Source: an uncultured Oscillospiraceae bacterium (GTDB lineage Bacteria > Bacillota > Clostridia > Oscillospirales > Oscillospiraceae). Taken from it: a DNA stretch of 14,304 bases. Both the position numbers and the translations under genes were made by a program. The DNA is taken from assembly GCA_958426425.1 (NCBI GenBank), contig CATZYY010000049.1:1-14304 (forward strand). Direction: 5' to 3'. The notes below the pieces were generated by a model, which was not told where the DNA came from, did not search any database, and saw nothing but the letters and a program-made list of their open reading frames with translations. Of the stretch, positions 10,214 through 14,304 are shown one piece after another. How positions within the stretch are numbered: the stretch's first letter is position 1; every line of letters starts with the position of its first letter.

Positions 10214-10248
10214 GTTCCTAAATAAGAACATGGTTCTTATTTAGGAAC
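10214..10248. promoter_or_regulatory. Perfect 16-bp inverted repeat, candidate IclR-family operator
   Basis: GTTCCTAAATAAGAAC (10214-10229), spacer ATG (10230-10232), then the exact reverse complement GTTCTTATTTAGGAAC (10233-10248). Each arm itself has GTTC and GAAC at its ends, so two dimers could bind side by side. It covers roughly +8 to +42 of the transcript from the promoter at 10263-10291, a position expected for a repressor. IclR-family dimers bind such dyads. No U-run follows on either strand, so a terminator is unlikely. Confidence 0.8.
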
Positions 10249-10262
10249 TCAACCTGACATAC

Positions 10263-10291
10263 ATTATAACATAAGACGAGAAATGTGTCAA
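10263..10291 (-). promoter_or_regulatory. Consensus promoter of the LarA-like/GntP/UxaA operon
   Basis: On the minus strand TTGACA (10291-10286), a 17-base spacer and TATAAT (10268-10263), with TGT before the -10. Both hexamers match consensus exactly. The TGA inside TTGACA is the stop codon of the IclR gene. A promoter this strong with a palindrome directly downstream fits a repressed, inducible operon. Confidence 0.9.
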
Positions 10292-11052
10292 TTCATAGAC
10301 CACGTAAAGTCACGGGATTTTGCCATTTGCTCGATTTCCGATTGGGCATTCAGCAGACATTGACAGACCTGCGCTACCTTTTCCGGCTGGCACCGAAACA
10401 GGGGAACTGAGACGCTGAGGGCGGAGAAGACATGCTGCTGTTGCCGCAGAGGTACGGCCCAGCAGGCCAGCTGGGGGGTGGATTCCTCCTGCTCTGTGGC
10501 AATGGCCCCCTCCCGCACGGAGCGGAGCTGACACAGCAGCTCCTCAAGATCGGTTATGGTTTGCTCCGTCAGCCGGGGCAGACCTCCGGTGTACAGATCC
10601 CGGATCTTCTGATCGGGAAGGCCGCTGAGCAGGGCCTTGCCGATAGCGGTAGCGTTAGCGGGCAGGCGGTTGCCCACCCGGGAGATCATGCGGATGGCCT
10701 GGGTGGAGTCCTCTTTTTCCAGGTACAGCACCTGGTCATGGTCCAGAATGCCCAGCTGGCAGGTCTCCTGGCATTGGGCCACCACTCGTTTCATCACCTG
10801 CACAATGGGCTGTAGCCCTTCGCCTGCGGCGGCGGACAAGGCCAGTGCCCCAGGCCCGATGGAATAACGGCCGGAGGCCTCTTCCTGCTGCAAATAGCGG
10901 CGCTGTTCCAACGTGTGAACAATGGGAAAGAGGCTGCTCTTGGGAGCGTCCATATCAACGGAGAGTTCTGTCAGAGTCAGGCCATTGGGAGAGGCGGCCA
11001 GTCGTTCTAAAATATCCAGCACTCGGGCGGTTGCGCGATGGGGTTGTACCAT
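10288..11052 (-). CDS. IclR-family transcriptional regulator
   Basis: 254 residues, the usual IclR length. Seen: N-terminal winged helix-turn-helix (about residues 5-65: ATARVLDILERLAASPNGLTLTELS, then MDAPKSSLFPIVHTLEQRRYL and the wing GRYSIGPGALAL); C-terminal effector domain with CQLGILDHDQVLYLEKED and the family signature RLPANATAIGKALLSGLPD. The ATG at 11052 gives the canonical MVQPHRATARVLDIL start and has AAAGGAG 11 bases upstream; longer in-frame starts cross the promoter region. It lies upstream of, and in the same direction as, the operon, with the operon's -35 in its stop codon. This arrangement makes it the likely repressor (or activator) of the operon, with the imported acid or a product as ligand. 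Readthrough could add feedback. Confidence 0.93.
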   Translation of the reverse strand: MVQPHRATARVLDILERLAASPNGLTLTELSVDMDAPKSSLFPIVHTLEQRRYLQQEEASGRYSIGPGALALSAAAGEGLQPIVQVMKRVVAQCQETCQLGILDHDQVLYLEKEDSTQAIRMISRVGNRLPANATAIGKALLSGLPDQKIRDLYTGGLPRLTEQTITDLEELLCQLRSVREGAIATEQEESTPQLACWAVPLRQQQHVFSALSVSVPLFRCQPEKVAQVCQCLLNAQSEIEQMAKSRDFTWSMN

Positions 11053-11119
11053 GAAATTCGGGGCTCCTTTCTCAGCGGCGGCCCCAAAGGGGCAAAATAA
11101 GGCATTTTCTGTATTTTTT

Positions 11120-11148
11120 ATCATAGCAAATTTAGGCCTTCTTGACAA
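11120..11148 (-). promoter_or_regulatory. Promoter of the IclR-family gene
   Basis: On the minus strand TTGTCA (11148-11143), 17 bases, then TATGAT (11125-11120) preceded by TGC (extended -10). The predicted start near 11113 gives a leader of about 60 bases before the ATG at 11052. No copy of the 35-bp palindrome is present here, so autoregulation through that site is not indicated. Confidence 0.75.
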
Positions 11149-11154
11149 GGGAAA

Positions 11155-11170
11155 AGCACTGAGAAGTGCT
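11155..11170. other. Short hairpin in the IclR-pgi divergent region
   Basis: AGCACT-GAGA-AGTGCT, a perfect six-pair stem with a GNRA-type tetraloop on the plus strand. On the minus strand it is followed by TTTTCCC. No minus-strand gene lies upstream for it to terminate. Two more palindromes follow: CGCTGCAGCG (11201-11210) and ACGGAGATCTCCGT (11240-11253). The rest of 11171-11298 shows no gene or known element. Confidence 0.45.
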
Positions 11171-11298
11171 GATGAGACAGAGATTTGTTAAAGCAATGAG
11201 CGCTGCAGCGGGGTGAACACCTGCCGGGTTCATCAGATTACGGAGATCTCCGTGGCTGTGAAAGCGCGGCAGGGCGTGGCGCCGAAGGAACTGGTTTC

Positions 11299-11334
11299 CA
11301 CTTTTATCCGGCTCCCTTGTTGACGGTAAAAGTG
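11299..11334. promoter_or_regulatory. Dyad over the pgi -35, possible operator
   Basis: CACTTTTA (11299-11306) and its reverse complement TAAAAGTG (11327-11334) flank a 20-base centre containing the pgi -35. With one unpaired base the arms extend to CACTTTTA-t-CCG and CGGTAAAAGTG. It lies upstream of the predicted transcript start, so it would act as a DNA site rather than an RNA fold. Confidence 0.45.
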
Positions 11335-11349
11335 CCGGCGTGCTATGAT
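11320..11349 (+). promoter_or_regulatory. Promoter of pgi
   Basis: TTGACG (11320-11325), 18 bases, then TATGAT (11344-11349) preceded by TGC (extended -10). The predicted start near 11356 gives a leader of about 88 bases. Hexamers and spacing closely match the gdh promoter in this window. Confidence 0.75.
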
Positions 11350-11443
11350 AAGGCCAGGCAAAGACAGGCGGTCCTGGTTTTCCGGGTGCGGAAGCTGGCC
11401 TGACCTGGGCAGTTTTGTTGTATTTTTATGGGAGGAAACGCAT

Positions 11444-12784
11444 ATGTTGACTGTTAAAACCTTTCAGATGGAGAACTTTTTGCCGGACGATTATGCCCAG
11501 GCACTGCTGCCCCGTCTGAGCGATGCGCAGCAGAAGCTGCAGAAGGGTACCGGCAAGGGCAGCGACTTCATCGGCTGGGTCCATCTGCCCCGGGACTATG
11601 ACAAGGCGGAGTTCGCCCGTATCAAGGCTGCGGCGGCCAAGATCCAGTCCAATTCCAAGGCCCTGGTGGTCATCGGCATCGGCGGGTCCTACCTGGGTGC
11701 CAGAGGTGTGGTGGACTGCCTGTGCTCTCCCAACTACAATCTGAAGAAGAAGGACACCCCCAACGTCTATTTTCTGGGCAACGGTCTCAGTGCCGACGCT
11801 ATGCAGGAGGTCATTGACATCCTGGGCGACGATGACTTTTCCGTGAACGTGATCTCCAAATCCGGCACCACTACGGAGCCGGCTGTGGCCTTCCGCTTCT
11901 TCCGCAAGCTGCTGGAGGACAAGTACGGTCCTGAGGGCGCCCGGGAGCGGATCTACGCCACCACCGACAAGGCCCGGGGCGCCCTGAAGTCCCTGGCCGA
12001 CGCCGAGGGGTGGGAGACCTTTGTGGTGCCTGACGATGTGGGCGGCCGGTACAGCGTCCTGACCGCCGTGGGCCTGCTGCCCATCGCCGTCACCGGCGTG
12101 GATATTGACGAGCTGATGGGCGGCGCTGCCGAGATGATGAAGGCCTGCGACGCCGCCAGCTCCCTGTCCTGCCCCGCCTGGCAGTATGCCGCCGCCCGGT
12201 ATGCCCTGTATGAGGCCGGCTATTCCGTGGAAATTCTGGGCTGCTACGATCCGGCCTTCCGCTTTATGACCGAGTGGTGGAAGCAGCTCTACGGCGAGAG
12301 CGAGGGCAAGGATCACAAGGGCCTGTTCCCCGCCAGCGTGGAATTCACCGCGGACCTCCACTCCATGGGTCAGTACATTCAGGATGGCCGCCGCATCCTC
12401 TTTGAGACCATTGTCCGCCTGGGCGATTCCGATGCCCGGCTGGAGGTCCCCTTTGAGGAGGGAAACGGCGACGGGCTGAATTTCCTGGCCGGCAAGTCCA
12501 TGGACTTCATCCGGGAGCGGGCCATGGACGGTACCCTCTTGGCCCACACCGAGGGCGGCGTGCCCAACATGATCGTGGAGACCGACGGCAAGTCCGCCCG
12601 GGACCTGGGCCAGCTGATCTATTTCTTTGAGTATGCCTGCGGCCTGTCCGGCTACCTGCTGGATGTGAATCCCTTCGATCAGCCCGGTGTGGAGGCATAC
12701 AAAAAGAACATGTTCGCCCTGTTGGGTAAGCCCGGTTTTGAGGACCGCCGGGCCGAGCTGGAGAGCAAGCTGGGCAAGGTGTAA
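11444..12784 (+). CDS. pgi: Glucose-6-phosphate isomerase
   Basis: Interconverts glucose 6-phosphate and fructose 6-phosphate in glycolysis and gluconeogenesis, in the cytoplasm. The 446 residues match the short bacterial (Bacillus-type) form. Seen: VIGIGGSYLGARG (76-88), SKSGTTTEP (138-146, phosphate-binding loop), DDVGGRYSVLT (197-207, signature 1), LYGESEGKDHKG (Glu285 region), DLHSMGQ (His306) and FDQPGVEAYKK with Lys420 as the conserved C-terminal catalytic lysine. The ATG at 11444 is chosen because GGAGGAAA precedes it at a normal distance; the frame is open 33 codons further upstream but would start inside the -10 hexamer. It has its own promoter and no partner genes. The nearest U-rich terminator is about 225 bases downstream. 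Confidence 0.97.
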   Translation: MLTVKTFQMENFLPDDYAQALLPRLSDAQQKLQKGTGKGSDFIGWVHLPRDYDKAEFARIKAAAAKIQSNSKALVVIGIGGSYLGARGVVDCLCSPNYNLKKKDTPNVYFLGNGLSADAMQEVIDILGDDDFSVNVISKSGTTTEPAVAFRFFRKLLEDKYGPEGARERIYATTDKARGALKSLADAEGWETFVVPDDVGGRYSVLTAVGLLPIAVTGVDIDELMGGAAEMMKACDAASSLSCPAWQYAAARYALYEAGYSVEILGCYDPAFRFMTEWWKQLYGESEGKDHKGLFPASVEFTADLHSMGQYIQDGRRILFETIVRLGDSDARLEVPFEEGNGDGLNFLAGKSMDFIRERAMDGTLLAHTEGGVPNMIVETDGKSARDLGQLIYFFEYACGLSGYLLDVNPFDQPGVEAYKKNMFALLGKPGFEDRRAELESKLGKV

Positions 12785-13007
12785 AGCGCCTGCCTGAAGC
12801 GGAAACGGCTGCATCGAAACGCCGAACGCGGCGGAGTGGGCGGGCGGATGGAGTTCATGAAACCTGCATGGATGCCGCAGGTCGGCCCCTGCGCAAAAGC
12901 GCGGCCATTGTAGACGCATCAGAGCAGTATCCAGCGGCAAAGGGCGTTGATTTCCCGATGCCTGTTCTGCTGCCGCCATTGCCATTAAATTTGAATACTC
13001 ATTTAGG
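12785..13007. other. Non-coding stretch after pgi
   Basis: GC-rich and without a convincing gene on either strand; possible frames lack ribosome-binding sites and familiar residues. A small hairpin, CGCCG-AACG-CGGCG, lies near 12820-12833. There is no U-run immediately after pgi, so its transcript may extend through here to the hairpin at 13008. Confidence 0.6.
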
Positions 13008-13047
13008 TATCAAAATAACCACACCGGAAGGTGTGGTTATTTTGATA
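13008..13047. terminator. 18-bp perfect stem with GGAA loop, likely bidirectional terminator
   Basis: TATCAAAATAACCACACC (13008-13025), loop GGAA, then the exact reverse complement (13030-13047). The AAAATAACC...GGTTATTTT layout puts an A-run before and a U-run after a GC-rich core on both strands, typical of a two-way terminator. On the plus strand it would end the pgi transcript. The length and perfection of the arms are more than a terminator needs, so an element end is possible. Confidence 0.65.
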
Positions 13048-13209
13048 AGGAGCGTACAGAATTTCAGAGGTTTCACTCAGGTGTGTACCCCCAATCAAAG
13101 CGAAGCTGCCAGCGCAGGCGGCTTCGTGGCCATACGACGGCAGCGCACTCCTTGTGGGTAAGCGGCTGAGATTTGGAAGGGGGAGCAGAAAAATGAGCGG
13201 GCTCTGACT
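13048..13209. other. Structured non-coding stretch
   Basis: It holds a ten-pair stem, CGAAGCTGCC (13101-13110), loop AGCGCA, GGCGGCTTCG (13117-13126), with one G-U pair. At 13193 a ribosome-site-like AAGGGGG precedes a five-codon frame (ATG-AGC-GGG-CTC-TGA), too short to call. Frames crossing this stretch on either strand also cross the neighbouring terminator-like hairpin and are not credible. It could be a structured RNA or part of a dispersed repeat. Confidence 0.4.
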
Positions 13210-13245
13210 AAAAAATCGGAGCAAGCCACTTGACGCTTGCTCCGA
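13210..13245 (-). terminator. Rho-independent terminator of the umuC-like/yolD unit
   Basis: On the minus strand TCGGAGCAAG-(10-base loop)-CTTGCTCCGA is followed by TTTTTT (13215-13210). A perfect ten-pair stem plus a six-U run is a textbook intrinsic terminator, lying about 190 bases after the YolD-like stop codon. Confidence 0.92.
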
Positions 13246-13431
13246 CGATGCAAAGGACGGTTAAAATCGATATTTTTGTTTTTGGTGTAAAAGGGTCCAC
13301 AGCTTATAAAACAGGACCAAGCTACTGGATGCCAGTTTCCTGTGCAGGGTTGATATTTAGTTCAGGCAAATCTTTCAGGCATCATACTTTATCGCTCTCA
13401 ATTAAATATGAGACTACATCAACATATTGTT
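13246..13431 (-). other. A/T-rich stretch after the YolD-like gene, possible gene remnant
   Basis: No intact gene. One minus-strand frame reads QYVDVVSYLIESDKV, stop, then CLKDLPELNINPAQETGIQ, stop, then more protein-like residues up to the terminator. Mid-length, plausible protein segments broken by in-frame stops suggest a decayed gene. I cannot assign a family. The base composition is clearly more A/T-rich than the left of the window. Confidence 0.35.
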
Positions 13432-13854
13432 TCAAAAGAGACCTTCGAAATATGCGCTTTCCAGCCCGATGATATGGCTGATCGGTATGTTTGATCCGTC
13501 TTTCAAAAGCAGCATACACGCGGATTCATCAAACCTTTTCAGCCGTCCAGTAGTCGTAATATATTGGCCGCCATCCTTTTTCTCATCCGGCTGGAACCAT
13601 GTCACCATGATCTCCGGGTGTTCATTGATATGCTCCAATAGGATGCGCTGCTTTTGATCGAGCACAGCCTTATCATCATCGCTCAACTCGATTTGCTGGT
13701 CCGTCAGCCGTGCTGTTTCGGCAAGTGCAGCACTATGGCCGGAGAGAGCGGCAAAGGGTGAAAATTGTGCCGCACGGTTTGAGAGGGACATCCTCGGATG
13801 TCTGGCCGAAGTGGGATGCGGCAGCTGGATGATATCATCGTATGGTCCGCTCAT
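13432..13854 (-). CDS. YolD-like family protein
   Basis: 140 residues with the YolD-like family signature near the N terminus: HPRMSLSNRAAQFSPFAALSGH (about 18-40), followed by the helical TDQQIELSDDDKAVLD and a C-terminal beta-rich half (ITTTGRLKRFD, GSNIPISHIIGLE). Known: YolD-like genes commonly sit next to Y-family polymerase genes in Firmicutes, their phages and integrative elements (for example uvrX-yolD in Bacillus) and have been proposed as UmuD-like partners; the molecular role is not settled. The ATG overlaps the polymerase stop codon as ATGA, so translation is coupled. The gene ends upstream of the terminator at 13210-13245. Confidence 0.9.
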   Translation of the reverse strand: MSGPYDDIIQLPHPTSARHPRMSLSNRAAQFSPFAALSGHSAALAETARLTDQQIELSDDDKAVLDQKQRILLEHINEHPEIMVTWFQPDEKKDGGQYITTTGRLKRFDESACMLLLKDGSNIPISHIIGLESAYFEGLF

Positions 13855-14304
13855 GCCTGGTGCCCTCCAATCGTCTGGTTTCGCTCTCTGGCGGTTGCCC
13901 CATCCTCCAGGTTCATACCTTTGAGGATGGCATTCTTTCCGAACTTCTTTTTAATCCTAAGCATGGTCTTCTGAATCTTCCGCTCCCGAGCGTGCTCAGC
14001 CTCATACTCCGCCTGTTGCTCCTCCCTCGCCACATAGTCGGTGAAAAGATCCAGCTGCTCGGTCTCGTCCTGCTTGGGCGCTTCATCTTCACGAAGCAGG
14101 CGATTGGCACTGATGCTGAGACGGCGGATCAGCAGAGTCCTATCCACGATTCGGTCATAGAGAGTAGTGACGGCTTCCAGCAGGTCGTTTGCCGAAGAGG
14201 TATAGGAGAAGTTCTCCGTCCCCACTGCATGCTTGGGGATCTTTCGTCCGTAGCGATCCGTGGTGACCGCTCCGGTATAAGCCGCGGTGCCCTGTGTGAA
14301 TACC
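13851..14304 (-). CDS. Y-family DNA polymerase (UmuC/DinB-like), C-terminal 150 residues, runs off right edge
   Basis: The frame stays open to the window edge; the visible part begins VFTQGTAAYTGAVTTDRYGRK. Seen: HAVGTENFSYTSSANDLLEAVTTLYDRIVDRTLLIRRLSISANRL, which matches the little-finger (DNA-contacting) domain of UmuC-like polymerases; DEAPKQDETEQLDLFTDY with a QLDLF segment, a plausible beta-clamp binding motif; and the typical tail MLRIKKKFGKNAILKGMNLEDGATARERNQTIGGH. The catalytic palm and fingers lie beyond 14304. Known: these enzymes do translesion synthesis in the SOS response. It overlaps the YolD-like gene by four bases. An internal GTG at 14225 is not a start, because the homologous frame continues upstream of it. 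Its promoter and any LexA box are outside the window. Confidence 0.9.
   Translation of the reverse strand, partial: VFTQGTAAYTGAVTTDRYGRKIPKHAVGTENFSYTSSANDLLEAVTTLYDRIVDRTLLIRRLSISANRLLREDEAPKQDETEQLDLFTDYVAREEQQAEYEAEHARERKIQKTMLRIKKKFGKNAILKGMNLEDGATARERNQTIGGHQA

Noticed and set aside
10214..10248. Long palindrome as the terminator of the IclR gene
   Set aside because: The stem is A/T-rich with no U-run on either strand, and it lies downstream of a consensus promoter, so an operator fits better.
11053..11148. 32-residue N-terminal extension of the IclR regulator
   Set aside because: It would start inside the -35 hexamer of the predicted promoter; the ATG at 11052 gives the canonical winged-helix start.
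11345..11443. 33-residue N-terminal extension of Pgi
   Set aside because: It would begin within the -10 hexamer; the ATG at 11444 has GGAGG and gives a normal N terminus.
11426..12985. 519-codon minus-strand frame opposite pgi
   Set aside because: Same codon-bias shadow effect; pgi on the plus strand has all family motifs and a promoter.
12868..13161. 97-codon plus-strand and 73-codon minus-strand frames
   Set aside because: Both run through the 18-bp perfect hairpin, have no ribosome-binding site and no recognisable domain.
13193..13207. Five-codon frame MSGL preceded by AAGGGGG
   Set aside because: Too short to support. It sits just before a terminator of the opposite strand and has no downstream gene to attenuate.
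13230..13472. 80-codon plus-strand frame
   Set aside because: It begins inside the minus-strand terminator and overlaps the end of the well-supported YolD-like gene.

Overview
The window looks like chromosomal DNA of a high-GC anaerobic gut Firmicute. My best guess is Oscillospiraceae (Flavonifractor, Pseudoflavonifractor, Lawsonibacter or Dysosmobacter-like). The reasons are a single-chain seven-domain pyruvate:ferredoxin oxidoreductase, a Clostridium symbiosum-type hexameric glutamate dehydrogenase, strong GGAGG ribosome-binding sites, consensus sigma-A promoters with extended -10 (TGn) elements, and a YolD/UmuC-type polymerase pair. The genus assignment is inference from gene content only.

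Layout, left to right. (1) 1-1836, minus strand: two tandem glutamate dehydrogenase genes behind one promoter. The upstream copy (392-1738) is complete and has all catalytic residues. The downstream copy (1-379) runs off the left edge, and its last visible codons carry Ala where the catalytic Lys is expected. (2) 1951-5600, minus: pyruvate:ferredoxin oxidoreductase (nifJ) with its own terminator. (3) 5733-11148, minus: an IclR-family regulator followed by a probable four-gene operon of LarA-like (DUF2088) protein, GntP-family permease, SAF-domain small subunit and UxaA-type large subunit. This is the most interesting part. A consensus promoter (TTGACA-17-TATAAT) has its -35 overlapping the regulator's stop codon, and just downstream lies a perfect 16-bp inverted repeat that is a strong operator candidate. 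(4) 11299-12784, plus: glucose-6-phosphate isomerase (pgi) with its own promoter. (5) 12785-13431: about 650 bp without a convincing gene but with three strong hairpins. (6) 13432-14304, minus: a YolD-like protein overlapping by ATGA the C-terminal part of a Y-family DNA polymerase that continues past the right edge. This end is less GC-rich and looks like accessory, possibly integrative-element, DNA.

How the genes work together. gdhA, nifJ and pgi are core anaerobic central metabolism (ammonia/glutamate, pyruvate to acetyl-CoA plus reduced ferredoxin, glycolysis entry). The IclR-controlled operon reads as an uptake and catabolism unit for a 2-hydroxy acid: the permease imports an aldonate-like acid, the LarA homologue may invert the C2 hydroxyl, and the two-subunit UxaA-family lyase would dehydrate it to a 2-keto-3-deoxy acid (or desulfonate it, if it is a SuyAB-type enzyme). 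The substrate cannot be read from the sequence. No aldolase, kinase or nickel-pincer cofactor genes are in the window.
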